Of a stretch of 64,000 bases of DNA, positions 26,076 to 35,041 are shown in pieces. Under the pieces are notes generated by a model. The model saw only the letters and a program-made list of their open reading frames with translations. It was not told the origin of the DNA and searched no databases. A program made the translations under genes and the position numbers. The number at the start of each line of letters is the position of its first letter. Within the stretch, counting starts at the first letter, position 1. Origin of the DNA: Desulfurococcaceae archaeon AG1 (lineage in GTDB: Archaea; Thermoproteota; Thermoprotei_A; Sulfolobales; AG1); contig BEWT01000005.1 of NCBI GenBank assembly GCA_003116855.1, positions 115,644 through 179,643 of the forward strand, read 5' to 3'.

Positions 26076-26183
26076 CAAACATAAACCAACATAAAACCAA
26101 AAACAGCAGACAAAGGCTACAGAACTCTTTCCAAGGTTGATTTAGTATAGAAAATCCTAGAGAGCAAAATAAGATCTGGATCT

Positions 26184-27230
26184 CTAGAGGGGATATTCCT
26201 CGTTAATAGATTCTCTTAGATCTCTGGGGATCAAGCTGTTTGATTTTATCAATAGAAGGGCTAGAGCTGCTATAAGCATTGGTACCCCCACAATCGCTAT
26301 AGTGGCTATCCAGCTCATTATCACAAGATCTATTATCTTTATGCTTGCTCGATAAACATTTACCTCGAGCACCGAGAGAGATCTTCTTAACAGAATAAGT
26401 ATAACAGTTATACCTATATATAGTGTAGCTAATTGTTCGATATTTAAAAGAGATCTATTTGATGAGGAAAGGGTTATTATGGAGAGTATGGATAGAATAG
26501 CCATTAATCTCCTGATAGAGAGAAGGTTTAGGAGGTATAGCGATGATGCTGATATAGCGACACCTAGAACACCTAGTACTATTGTTGCAGGTGCCGCAGC
26601 TATAAGCACACCATGGAGATCATCTTCTCTATTGATCTCAACAGGAGCTATGACCAGCGATACCAGTATAGCCAAAATACCTGATCTAAATAATGTGAGA
26701 GCGAAGCCGTCTTCAGCGAGAGAGGATCGGAGGAAATAGAGTATATAGAGTGAGAGGCCAGCAAATAGGATCACATCATATGAGAGATATACCATGGGAA
26801 GGGGTATGATATGCGATATATTAAGAGGGTTATAACCCGATATGAAAGGCTCTAAAGGCCTAATATCGCTATAGATGAGAGAATCAAGGATAATATGTAA
26901 TAGCCATCCCAAGATCCCTGCAAAAATATAGCTGAAAAGCCCCTCAGATCCATGAGATAGATACAGAGATCTATATAGAGCTCTTAGAAAACCAACACGC
27001 CTCTCAAGAAAATACATAGCCGATCCAGCTATAGATCCCACAAACACCCCAAGTAAGAAAGTATGGAGATAGCCGTGAACCCTACCCTCAATAACACCAA
27101 GCATAACCATGATAGGCTCTATATCAACGATAATAGTTGTTACTATTAATAGAGTAGGTAAATGGATCCATCTCTTAATAGGCAAGCCAACCAGTAAACC
27201 AAATGCAAAATGATAAGATGTGAACGGCAT
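26184..27230 (-). CDS. Membrane protein of the YdjM/DUF457 metal-dependent hydrolase type
   Basis: About 348 residues with nine or ten membrane segments. The N-terminal MPFTSYHFAFGLLVGL, then RVHGYLHTFLLGV and LLHIILDSLIY with a nearby Asp carry the spaced His and Asp residues typical of the YdjM-like membrane-bound metal-dependent hydrolases. ATG 27230 fits the family start better than ATG 27251. Substrate unknown. It lies upstream of, and divergent from, the second coiled-coil pair. Confidence 0.62.
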   Translation of the reverse strand: MPFTSYHFAFGLLVGLPIKRWIHLPTLLIVTTIIVDIEPIMVMLGVIEGRVHGYLHTFLLGVFVGSIAGSAMYFLERRVGFLRALYRSLYLSHGSEGLFSYIFAGILGWLLHIILDSLIYSDIRPLEPFISGYNPLNISHIIPLPMVYLSYDVILFAGLSLYILYFLRSSLAEDGFALTLFRSGILAILVSLVIAPVEINREDDLHGVLIAAAPATIVLGVLGVAISASSLYLLNLLSIRRLMAILSILSIITLSSSNRSLLNIEQLATLYIGITVILILLRRSLSVLEVNVYRASIKIIDLVIMSWIATIAIVGVPMLIAALALLLIKSNSLIPRDLRESINEEYPL

Positions 27231-27473
27231 ATGAAGTGCCCCTGATAACATTTAGAAAGACCATTAATAAACCCTATGTTATATATAATCATACCGCTCT
27301 CTATGTGGCGATTAATGTATATGATCATCTAGATCGTTGGCCTGGTCAAGTTTAATAGTTATATATAAAATTATGTATAAGATTTAGAAAGGTCTCTTCA
27401 AGTTTAGAGATCTTCTTGACATATAGAGGCTCTGTCCTTTATTAACTTTTATAGCATTTATATCTAGAGGTCT

Positions 27474-27869
27474 ATGGCTGATCAAGTAGCATCTATTGGG
27501 ATAGATGTTATAGCTTCTATTCTTACTGAATATGCTAAGAGGATTGTTGATAAGGCTTTGAAGGGCGAGAAGCTGAGCGACTGGGAAGTAGGCTTCCTAC
27601 TTATGGAGGCTACTAGGAGGACTTTAGAGGCTAGAATGGATGCTATTGAGAAGAGAATGGCCAGCCTCGAGGAGAGTTTAAAAACAAGGATGGATATGCT
27701 TGAGAAAAACCTAACCATGAGGATCGAGCTTCTTGAGAAGAGGGTTGAAGCCCTTGAGAAAAGGGTTGAGGGTTTAGAGGCTGATATGAAGCAGATGAGG
27801 GCTAGCATGGATAGCCTGAGGGATCTGATAATAAACAGGCTTGTAGAGGCACTGGTTAGAAAGAGCTAG
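27474..27869 (+). CDS. Coiled-coil protein, family P, copy 2
   Basis: 131 residues, ATG start with a TTATAG box about 20 bases upstream, so probably leaderless. Head domain and coiled coil match the gene at 15726 almost throughout. It lacks the 18-residue block found there, and the coiled-coil phase is unaffected by the difference. Converges on the family M partner 22 bases away, exactly as in copy 1. Function unknown. Confidence 0.7.
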   Translation: MADQVASIGIDVIASILTEYAKRIVDKALKGEKLSDWEVGFLLMEATRRTLEARMDAIEKRMASLEESLKTRMDMLEKNLTMRIELLEKRVEALEKRVEGLEADMKQMRASMDSLRDLIINRLVEALVRKS

Positions 27870-27891
27870 AGGATCATCTATGGGTTTTGAT

Positions 27892-28290
27892 TCAGTCTTT
27901 CTTCCCACCGTATAGTCTTTCCATATATTCCTTCATCATCTTTATAATATCGGTTTTTATCGATGATACCTCGTTATATACGAGCTCAACCCTCCTCTCA
28001 AGCGAGTCAATCCTCTTCTCAAGAGAATCGAGCCTCTTATCAACAGCCTCGAATCTCTTATCAACATAGTCCTTGAGATCGTTGATCCTCTTATCAACAT
28101 ATTCTTTAAGATCGTTAAACCTCTTATCAATAGCCTCAAACCTCTTCTCATTAGATCTCATGATTATATCTAGATATAGTATCACTATCTCTTGCTCGGA
28201 TAGCTTCTTGCCCTGGGCAACCTTCTTGGCAATTCTATTCACAGCCTCATCGAGAACCCTTGAAAGCATAGCCTCAGCAACAATGCTCAA
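27892..28290 (-). CDS. Coiled-coil protein, family M, copy 2
   Basis: The TTG at 28290 aligns with the TTG start of the copy at 16608 and gives 132 residues; an upstream TTG at 28302 is also open. The head (DEAVNRIAKKVAQGKKLSEQ) and tail (KEYMERLYGGKK) are almost unchanged between copies, while the middle of the coiled coil differs by four residues. The shared upstream GAACTAATATATAG (about 28318-28331) is the likely promoter. Confidence 0.7.
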   Translation of the reverse strand: MSIVAEAMLSRVLDEAVNRIAKKVAQGKKLSEQEIVILYLDIIMRSNEKRFEAIDKRFNDLKEYVDKRINDLKDYVDKRFEAVDKRLDSLEKRIDSLERRVELVYNEVSSIKTDIIKMMKEYMERLYGGKKD

Positions 28291-28421
28291 CAATACTACC
28301 AAAATAGATTATCGGGAGAACTAATATATAGGTGGCTCCTGCTATGAAGTGGGAGATAGGATAGCTATGTCATTGCTTCTCTGATCTCGGTATCTCTTTG
28401 TAGAGGAGATAGACCTAACTC

Positions 28422-28913
28422 CTAACTTTTCTTAAATGCATCCCTGATCTTTCTCCACGTTGTTGTTAGGTCTTCTGGGAGCACCTTATCTCCTCCGATT
28501 ATTGGCATGAAGTTTGTGTCACCACCCCATCTTGGTACTATATGCACGTGTAAATGACTCTCAAGCCCTGCACCTGCTACCCTGCCTATGTTGATCCCTA
28601 TGTTGAAGCCCTGGGGTGAGTATACATCTCTCAACACCCTTAGGCTTTTCTTCATAGTATTTATGAGATCTATTGTTTCCTTATCATCGAGAGACTCTAG
28701 CTCAGCTATATGTCTATAGGGGGCTATCATTATATGCCCTGTGTTATATGGATATGAGTTGAGGATCACAAAAACCTTCTCAGATCTATAAACTATATAT
28801 GTGTCCTCATCCCTCTTCCCAATAGATTCGCAGAGAAAGCATCCATGCATCCTATCAGCGTTTTTTATATAACTCATCCTCCACGGAGCCCAGAGGATCC
28901 TCAACATATCCAC
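28422..28913 (-). CDS. HIT-family nucleotide hydrolase/transferase
   Basis: 163 residues. The histidine triad is HLHVHIVPRW near residue 120, and the N-terminal CFLCE gives a possible zinc site with later residues. HIT proteins hydrolyse or transfer nucleoside monophosphates from dinucleotides and AMP-conjugates. The start lies directly at the end of the RidA gene, so the two form an operon. Confidence 0.88.
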   Translation of the reverse strand: MDMLRILWAPWRMSYIKNADRMHGCFLCESIGKRDEDTYIVYRSEKVFVILNSYPYNTGHIMIAPYRHIAELESLDDKETIDLINTMKKSLRVLRDVYSPQGFNIGINIGRVAGAGLESHLHVHIVPRWGGDTNFMPIIGGDKVLPEDLTTTWRKIRDAFKKS

Positions 28914-29297
28914 CTAGAGGATCGCTATGGCTTCAATCTCTATAGGGGAGTTCCTAGGCAGCCCAGCAACCTGGACAGTGGTTCTAGCTGGATATGGTGG
29001 TTTAAAGAATCTCTGGTAAACCTCGTTGAACTCCTGGAATTTTGACATATCTGTTAGATATGCAGTAACCTTGACTATGTTCTCTAGATCACCGCCAGCG
29101 CTTCTAACAATAGCCCCGATGTTTTTCAACACAATCTCCACGGCTTTTGCGAAGGGTTCTCTAACAAGCTCTCCCGTAGAAGGATCTATCGGGATCTGGC
29201 CTGATATGAACAAGATCCTTCCAGACGCAATGATACCATGGCTGTAGGGACCTGCTGGTCTAGGAGCCTCATTACTCTCTACAGCTTTTTTCTCCAT
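28914..29297 (-). CDS. ridA: RidA (YjgF/YER057c) family enamine/imine deaminase
   Basis: 127 residues, the usual length. It has the family strings [36 protein letters not shown] and the C-terminal [21 protein letters not shown] with the conserved arginine and glutamate. RidA clears reactive 2-aminoacrylate from PLP enzymes. It is the first gene of a two-gene operon with the HIT protein. Confidence 0.93.
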   Translation of the reverse strand: MEKKAVESNEAPRPAGPYSHGIIASGRILFISGQIPIDPSTGELVREPFAKAVEIVLKNIGAIVRSAGGDLENIVKVTAYLTDMSKFQEFNEVYQRFFKPPYPARTTVQVAGLPRNSPIEIEAIAIL

Positions 29298-29433
29298 AGT
29301 ACTCCACCGGGGTGTTCTTAGCTACACCGAATATAAGATCTTTGCGGATCCTATAGATACAGGATTAAGGATTCGTGGGTTTGAAAACGCTATTAATATA
29401 AGTCCGAGGAGATCACATATCTGGGGATTCGGA

Positions 29434-29832
29434 TTGAGCGTCACGTTCGCAGAGCTCGGAGATCTAAGGGTTGGTAGCTATTTAATAATAGATGGAGAGC
29501 CATGCAGGGTTGTGGAGATCTCTAAGGCTAAGACTGGGAAGCACGGCTCTGCCAAAGCCCATGTGGTAGCCATATCTATAATAAGTGGTGTTAAGAAAAC
29601 CCTCGTAGCACCTGTCGATACGAGGGTAGAGGTACCTATAATAGATAAGAGGGTTGGACAGGTTCTAGCTGTTAGTGAGAAGAATATACAGATAATGGAT
29701 ATGGAGAGCTTCGAGACCTTCGAGGCCGAGCCTCCTAAGGATGAGGATCTTCTCAGGAGGATAGCCCCTGGTAAAGAAGTTGAATATTGGGTAATCATGG
29801 GTAAGAGGATAGTTGTCAACGTGAGAGGATAG
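29434..29832 (+). CDS. Translation factor aIF5A
   Basis: 132 residues with an N-terminal KOW-like domain and an OB domain. [12 protein letters not shown] contains the lysine that is hypusinated (about K36). aIF5A helps the ribosome through difficult peptide bonds. TTG start at 29434. It is followed closely by SRP54, a neighbour pairing seen in crenarchaea. Confidence 0.95.
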   Translation: MSVTFAELGDLRVGSYLIIDGEPCRVVEISKAKTGKHGSAKAHVVAISIISGVKKTLVAPVDTRVEVPIIDKRVGQVLAVSEKNIQIMDMESFETFEAEPPKDEDLLRRIAPGKEVEYWVIMGKRIVVNVRG

Positions 29833-29836
29833 GTGT

Positions 29837-31186
29837 TTGAAGGGTCTCGAAAGGATCAAAGAAGCTGTAGTTAGGTTTGTTAAAGGCTCAGACCCCTATG
29901 AGCAGGCTGTTGAGTCATTTATAAAGGAATTACAGAAAACACTGATCCAGGCTGATGTTAATGTAAAGCTTGTCTACGAGCTTAGCAACAAGATCAGGGA
30001 ACATGCTAGATCATCAGAACCCCCTCCAGGCTTCTCGAGAAGGGATTGGTTCATAAAAATAGTCTATGACAACCTAGCCGAGCTCTTCGGAGGCGATAGA
30101 TCGCCCAGTATTATTCCACCAAAACAGCCCTACGTAGTGCTCATGGTCGGGGTCCAGGGGTCTGGTAAGACAACCACATGTGCAAAGATCTCTTATTTGT
30201 ATAAGAAGCAGGGATATAGACCATGCATGGTTGCTGCCGATACTTATAGGCCAGGCGCCTACGACCAGTTAGCACAGCTTGGAGAAATGATCGGCGTACC
30301 AGTATATGGTGAGCCAGGGTCTCAGGATCCTGTTGGTATTGCGATGAGAGGTGTTGAGGCTATGATCAAGAAGGGGTGCAATATAATCATAGTCGATACG
30401 GCTGGAAGGCACGGCTACGGATCTGAACAAGCCTTGCTCGATGAGATGAAAAGCATAGCCGAGGTGATAAAACCCGACGAGGTTATGTTAGTGCTCGACG
30501 CTACTATAGGTCAGAGAGCATATGATCTCGCTAAGAGGTTCCACGAAACAGTACCAATAGGATCTATAGTTGTAACGAAGCTCGATGGGAGCGCTAGGGG
30601 AGGGGGAGCATTATCGGCTGTAGCAGCTACAGGCGCTGTGATCAAGTTTATAGGGACTGGGGAGAAGATCGATGAGATCGAGGTCTTCAACCCAAGAAGA
30701 TTCACAAGCAGGATACTAGGGCTTGGAGATATAGAGGGTATTATAGAGAAGTTCAGGGCTCTTGAGGAGAGCAAGGAGCTTGAGAAGAGGCTGAGCAACG
30801 CTATAGCTACTGGCAGGATGACTCTCATTGACGTGTATGTCCAGCTGAAGAGTATTTTAAAGATGGGTCCTCTAGCAAAGATCCTTCAAATGATCCCAGG
30901 ACTATCTGGGTTAATGATAGGGGACGAGGAAGCTAAGATCAGTGAGAAGAAAATGAGGAAATGGATAAACATAATGGATTCAATGACCTACGAGGAACTT
31001 CAGAACCCTAAGATCCTTGATAAGAGCAGGATAAGGAGAATAGCCATAGGCTCGGGGACAAGCGTTGAAGAGGTGAAAGAGCTTCTAAGCTATTATGAGA
31101 ACCTACAGAGGATCCTTAAAGAGGCTAAGAGAAGAAGACTCCCACTCCTAAGAGGAGTTAAAAAAGCCGATATAGAGGCTGAGTAG
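29837..31186 (+). CDS. srp54: Signal recognition particle protein SRP54
   Basis: 449 residues: helical N domain (1-90), GTPase G domain with VQGSGKTTT (about 105-113), DTAGRHGYG and TKLDGSARGG, and a methionine-rich M domain (about 320-449) that binds 7S RNA and signal sequences. TTG start at 29837, four bases after the aIF5A stop. Acts on the ribosome and hands nascent chains to the membrane receptor. The stop overlaps the region where the next gene must start. Confidence 0.96.
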   Translation: MKGLERIKEAVVRFVKGSDPYEQAVESFIKELQKTLIQADVNVKLVYELSNKIREHARSSEPPPGFSRRDWFIKIVYDNLAELFGGDRSPSIIPPKQPYVVLMVGVQGSGKTTTCAKISYLYKKQGYRPCMVAADTYRPGAYDQLAQLGEMIGVPVYGEPGSQDPVGIAMRGVEAMIKKGCNIIIVDTAGRHGYGSEQALLDEMKSIAEVIKPDEVMLVLDATIGQRAYDLAKRFHETVPIGSIVVTKLDGSARGGGALSAVAATGAVIKFIGTGEKIDEIEVFNPRRFTSRILGLGDIEGIIEKFRALEESKELEKRLSNAIATGRMTLIDVYVQLKSILKMGPLAKILQMIPGLSGLMIGDEEAKISEKKMRKWINIMDSMTYEELQNPKILDKSRIRRIAIGSGTSVEEVKELLSYYENLQRILKEAKRRRLPLLRGVKKADIEAE

Positions 31187-31188
31187 AG

Positions 31189-31905
31189 ATCAAACCCCGG
31201 ATAAGAGTTATACTAGTAGGTACTGAGGGATCAATAAACCTCGGAATGGTAGCTCGTCTCTGTAAGAACTTCGAGGTAGACGAGCTATACCTAGTCAAAC
31301 CAAAGGCCGAGATAAACAGCGATGCTATTAACTTCGCAGCTGGGGGGAGAGAGTATCTAGAAAAGGCCATCATAGTCGATGACCTTGAAAAAGCCCTAGA
31401 AGGCTCTGATATCGCTGCATGCACATCCTCAATAGTTACGGAAAAGAGCGACCCGCTTAGACAGCCTGTAGAGCTAAAGGACTTTGTAGACATGATAGAG
31501 GGTAAAGAGCTCGTCTCAATAGTATTTGGCAGAGAAAGTACCGGGCTAACTAGAAGCGAGCTTGAGAAGTGCAACATATATCTCCATATTGGTGCAAGCC
31601 ATATATATCCAACGCTGAACCTCTCCCACGCTGTGGCCATAATACTTTACGAGATCTTTAGGAAGTTTTCCAGCAAGACTTCTATCGATATAGTTGAACG
31701 CCCCTCACAGGAGGATTTCAGAATAGCCATGAAGTATATAGCAAAGGCTTCCGAACTCACGATGAACGATGAGAGGCAGAGGATCTCTGCTATAAAGAGT
31801 CTTGAGAGAATAGTGTATAGATCAAACCCTACAAAAATGGAACTCTCATACCTAATACTTCTTCTCAGAAGACTCCTCAAATACGCTGAAAAGGATCAAA
31901 AGTAA
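31189..31905 (+). CDS. SPOUT (TrmJ/TrmH-like) RNA methyltransferase with no standard start codon
   Basis: The conserved N-terminus IRVILVGTEGSINLGMVARL and later VFGRESTGLT (S-adenosylmethionine knot) and LNLSHAVAIILYE are typical of TrmJ-type tRNA 2'-O-methyltransferases. The first ATG in frame (31246) would delete the first strand and the EGSINLG motif. Upstream there is no ATG, GTG or TTG before an in-frame TGA at 31180. Translation may begin at a rare codon (for example ATC 31189 or ATA 31201), perhaps coupled to the SRP54 stop at 31184-31186. A sequencing error is the other possibility. The start given is a guess. Confidence 0.8.
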   Translation: MKPRIRVILVGTEGSINLGMVARLCKNFEVDELYLVKPKAEINSDAINFAAGGREYLEKAIIVDDLEKALEGSDIAACTSSIVTEKSDPLRQPVELKDFVDMIEGKELVSIVFGRESTGLTRSELEKCNIYLHIGASHIYPTLNLSHAVAIILYEIFRKFSSKTSIDIVERPSQEDFRIAMKYIAKASELTMNDERQRISAIKSLERIVYRSNPTKMELSYLILLLRRLLKYAEKDQK

Positions 31906-32226
31906 TGCTAAAACTACACCTATGGAGATCAAACATCGCGTCGAGTTGTTTTATTATTAATACTCAACCCATGTTTTTGATTAGTAATGAATTAGTCTTA
32001 TTGGCTTTGGATAGTGCTGGGAGCGCGTCATAAACTACTAAGAGAATGATCCCTCTGTAGAGATCCCCATACTGTTGGACTAGTGATGACCCATAAATCC
32101 ACAGGGTCGATCTACTATGGAGGAATTGAAGGAGACAAATGATTTATTGATAATTTATGGCTGATCAGATAATCGACCCTATATCATCGATCAACCTATG
32201 TCGGCTTCATCACCGAAAGATCTCGA
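31906..32226. other. Convergent intergenic gap with a distant inverted repeat
   Basis: No gene is supported. AGGGTCGAT (32103-32111) and ATCGACCCT (32172-32180) form a perfect nine-base inverted repeat 60 bases apart, between the 3' ends of the methyltransferase and L10e genes. A GTGATGA at about 32083 looks like a C box but lacks suitably placed D boxes. Confidence 0.35.
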
Positions 32227-32748
32227 TCAATTTAGTTTAACGACCTCTACCCTATATGCCTCGGGGAGCTTTGTCTCAGCCCTGATCAGGGCTTCCTTAG
32301 CAGCTTCTATATGCTTCTCATTGTTAACATAGACAACCATAACGTCATCGCCAGGCATCGTGATAGCCGCAGTACCGATCGGTTTTCCGAAAGCCAGTCT
32401 CATACCATCTTGGAGCCTATCAGCTCCGGCGAAGGCGAGCATTTTATTTTCTCTGAGCACGTGGTGTGGGTATTTCTTAACCACTAAGAAGAAGTTATCC
32501 TCACCAACTGTTGCCGATAGATATCTGTGGGCTGCTATTCGTGCTGCCTCTAGCGCGTTATGCCTTATCACACACCTAGTTGTTGCTATAAGCTTCACAG
32601 CATATTTATACTCACCCTTAGGGTTACCCATAGTGTATTTAGTTATCTTTGGCGGGGGTACTCCCTGAATATACTCCTTCCTAGTATATGCTGGCTTCTT
32701 TTGCTGTGTATAGCATCTAGCCGGTCTAAGCGGCATTTTACTACCCAA
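32227..32748 (-). CDS. rpl10e: Ribosomal protein uL16 (archaeal L10e)
   Basis: 173 residues. The start [22 protein letters not shown] (M5 on) and the [17 protein letters not shown] segment are characteristic of L10e, a protein of the large ribosomal subunit near the A site. The initiator is probably the ATG for MPLRP at 32736 because the family begins there. Not linked to other ribosomal genes here. Confidence 0.94.
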   Translation of the reverse strand: MGSKMPLRPARCYTQQKKPAYTRKEYIQGVPPPKITKYTMGNPKGEYKYAVKLIATTRCVIRHNALEAARIAAHRYLSATVGEDNFFLVVKKYPHHVLRENKMLAFAGADRLQDGMRLAFGKPIGTAAITMPGDDVMVVYVNNEKHIEAAKEALIRAETKLPEAYRVEVVKLN

Positions 32749-32778
32749 TAGCTCTATATAACAAGGCCTATTATAAGC

Positions 32779-33138
32779 CTATCCCTGCTTCTCTGCTAAG
32801 ATTCTCAATAGATCCTCGATCCTGTGGGGTCTCAGCCTTAACCCATACTCCCTCTCCTCAAGCAATAGATCTGAGTATAGTTTGAGGAGCTCTTCTCTGA
32901 GCTTCTCTAGATAATCCCCAAGCTCCTTACCACCCTCCCTAAGCCCACAGATCATTGCCTCGGAAACCATGGAGAGTATTGCTGAGAATCTATGTGGCAG
33001 GCTACTTGGTAGATCCTCAAATAGTGGGGGATGTGGGTAGTGCTCTCCACATGATTGAACATACATTTCTCTCAGTGCATTGAAACACGCACTATCCCAC
33101 GTGGATCTCCACACAAGCTCTCTAAGACTGCCAAGCAT
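32779..33138 (-). CDS. Conserved-looking helical protein, 119 aa
   Basis: A helical protein with cysteines at about residues 18, 30 and 64 and the string SCGEHYPHPPLFEDLP. The C-terminal half is charged and probably coiled (YLEKLREELLKLYSDLLLEE). I do not recognise the family. It is transcribed in the same direction as L10e 30 bases away, and divergently from the Hdr-like gene. Confidence 0.55.
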   Translation of the reverse strand: MLGSLRELVWRSTWDSACFNALREMYVQSCGEHYPHPPLFEDLPSSLPHRFSAILSMVSEAMICGLREGGKELGDYLEKLREELLKLYSDLLLEEREYGLRLRPHRIEDLLRILAEKQG

Positions 33139-33183
33139 CTTCTCAGTTATCTAGCCTCCTAACATACTAATACGGGGATAATA

Positions 33184-35040
33184 ATGAATAATATCGTGTG
33201 GATCGCTTCGATCTCTATTTACACAATCCTCCTGATCACCTCTATGCTAGGAATAATATATAGACTCAGAGAATACGGCGGTCTCAGGAAGATCTTGTCC
33301 TATATAAGTATGGCTGATAGCAATACGTGGAATAGATTCCTTGTGGAAGTAGTGCTGCAGGGTAGGTTCTTCAGATGGGGCGGCGAGCCAGCTATAGAGG
33401 GAGTATTTAGAGGCGTAGCCCTATACTCTTACATGCTAATAATGGTGCTCTCACTACTATACACGATCCTACTGCTCCTGGAAGGAGGCTCTATCCTCAG
33501 ACCTCTTCACACATTCATAACGGTAATCGGAGCCGTAGCGTTGGTATCCGGGGTTGTTATCCTTGTAAATATGAGACCTAGAGAAGGTAAAAGGAGCTGG
33601 CTCATAGAGCTTGGAGGGCGAGATCTAGCTTACTTAGCGGTAATCCCAATCCTGGGAGGAGTAGCCTTGTCAAGCATATATTATAGAGAAGCGATAGCCC
33701 TAGCACTAGCCATATCACCAATAATAATTCTCTTAACACCCTACACGAGGTTCTGGTATAATATAGCGTCAGCCTTGAATGTTTTTATAAATAAGCAGAG
33801 AAACCCTGGAAAGCTCCCCACACCCTTTAAACTCAGCGAGCTGAGCGAAGAGACAATCGATAAGATCAAGGTTGGTGTAGGTTTCCTCACCGACATAGAT
33901 GCTGAGAGGCTAGTGAATCTCGACTCATGTGCCAACTGCGGCTTATGTGATAGCGTGTGCCCAGCATATGCTGTAGGGAGACCTCTATCTCCTAGGAAGG
34001 TTGTGCTAGTAACAAGACAGGGTGTTAGGATGGATCCTGAGAAACAGGTTGTAGATCTTCTACAGGATGATACGTTCTGGGCTTGCACTACATGTGGTGC
34101 ATGTGTTGAAATATGCCCCATGGGCGTTGACCACGTACCCCTGATCGTTGATGTGAGGAGGTGGCTTGTATTCAACTCGAAAATGGATCAGAAGAAGATC
34201 TCCCTCATATCTAGCATAGCTCAGAGCGGTAATAGTATGGGAGCCCCTAACTATGGAAGACACGACTGGATCAGAAAACTAGGCGTCCAGCTAGCTGAAG
34301 AGGCAGGCGAGTATGACTACCTCTTATGGGTAGGCTGCATGGGTAGCTTTGATGATAGAGCTAGAAAAGCTATACAGGCCTTCATAGAGGTTCTGAAGGA
34401 GGCAGGGATCAGGGTTGCTGTACTAGGCGATCTTGAGATGTGTTGCGGAGACCCCTTGAGAAGGCTTGGCGAGGAGAGCAGGTTCCAAGATATAGCATTA
34501 AGAAACATAGATCTTTTTAAGAGGCTTGGTGTCAAAAGGATCGTAACCATATGCCCCCATGGCTTCAACACATTTAAGAACGAGTATAAAGAGCTAGATC
34601 CCACATTCGATGTCGAGATCCTCCACCACTCACAGCTCCTCTCAAAGCTTGTTGAGGAGGGGAGGATAAAGCCTAGGTCGAAGATCAGCGGAACGGCTAC
34701 TATACATGACTCCTGCTATATAGCGAGGATAAACAGGATCGAGGAGGAGCCGAGGAGAATTGTGAGAATCTCTAGCGAGAGCTATAAAGAGGCGCGAAGG
34801 AGCGGTTATAGAACGTTCTGTTGCGGGGCTGGAGGATCTAACTACTGGTATGACGTCCCAGAGAAGAAAAGGATCTCTGTGGAGAGGGTTGAGGAGCTAG
34901 CATCGCTCGGGGTTAACACAATAGTGGCTGAGTGTCCCTTCTGCATAGCGATGCTAGAGGATGCGTTGAGGAACCTCGGGCTCGATAAGGATATAAAGGT
35001 GAGGGATCTGTCAGAAATGCTCAGAGAAGCAGGTGCCTAG
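33184..35040 (+). CDS. Membrane-bound Hdr/GlpC-like iron-sulfur oxidoreductase subunit
   Basis: 618 residues. Four or five membrane segments (to about residue 200) are followed by two [4Fe-4S] motifs, CANCGLCDSVCP (about 248) and CTTCGACVEICP (about 300), and two CCG domains with GDLEMCCG and FCCGAGG. This fuses a quinone-facing membrane module to an HdrD-type subunit. Such proteins pass electrons between a thiol or other donor and the membrane pool. The stop overlaps the first possible start of the next gene by eight bases. Confidence 0.78.
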   Translation: MNNIVWIASISIYTILLITSMLGIIYRLREYGGLRKILSYISMADSNTWNRFLVEVVLQGRFFRWGGEPAIEGVFRGVALYSYMLIMVLSLLYTILLLLEGGSILRPLHTFITVIGAVALVSGVVILVNMRPREGKRSWLIELGGRDLAYLAVIPILGGVALSSIYYREAIALALAISPIIILLTPYTRFWYNIASALNVFINKQRNPGKLPTPFKLSELSEETIDKIKVGVGFLTDIDAERLVNLDSCANCGLCDSVCPAYAVGRPLSPRKVVLVTRQGVRMDPEKQVVDLLQDDTFWACTTCGACVEICPMGVDHVPLIVDVRRWLVFNSKMDQKKISLISSIAQSGNSMGAPNYGRHDWIRKLGVQLAEEAGEYDYLLWVGCMGSFDDRARKAIQAFIEVLKEAGIRVAVLGDLEMCCGDPLRRLGEESRFQDIALRNIDLFKRLGVKRIVTICPHGFNTFKNEYKELDPTFDVEILHHSQLLSKLVEEGRIKPRSKISGTATIHDSCYIARINRIEEEPRRIVRISSESYKEARRSGYRTFCCGAGGSNYWYDVPEKKRISVERVEELASLGVNTIVAECPFCIAMLEDALRNLGLDKDIKVRDLSEMLREAGA

Positions 35041-35041
35041 C

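Noticed and set aside
25878..26084. A plus-strand frame in the remnant region
   Set aside because: Pro/Leu-rich antisense of the TnpB-like tail; no support of its own.
32083..32166. Possible C/D-box sRNA after the SPOUT gene
   Set aside because: GTGATGA and a distant CTGA are about 80 bases apart with no internal boxes.
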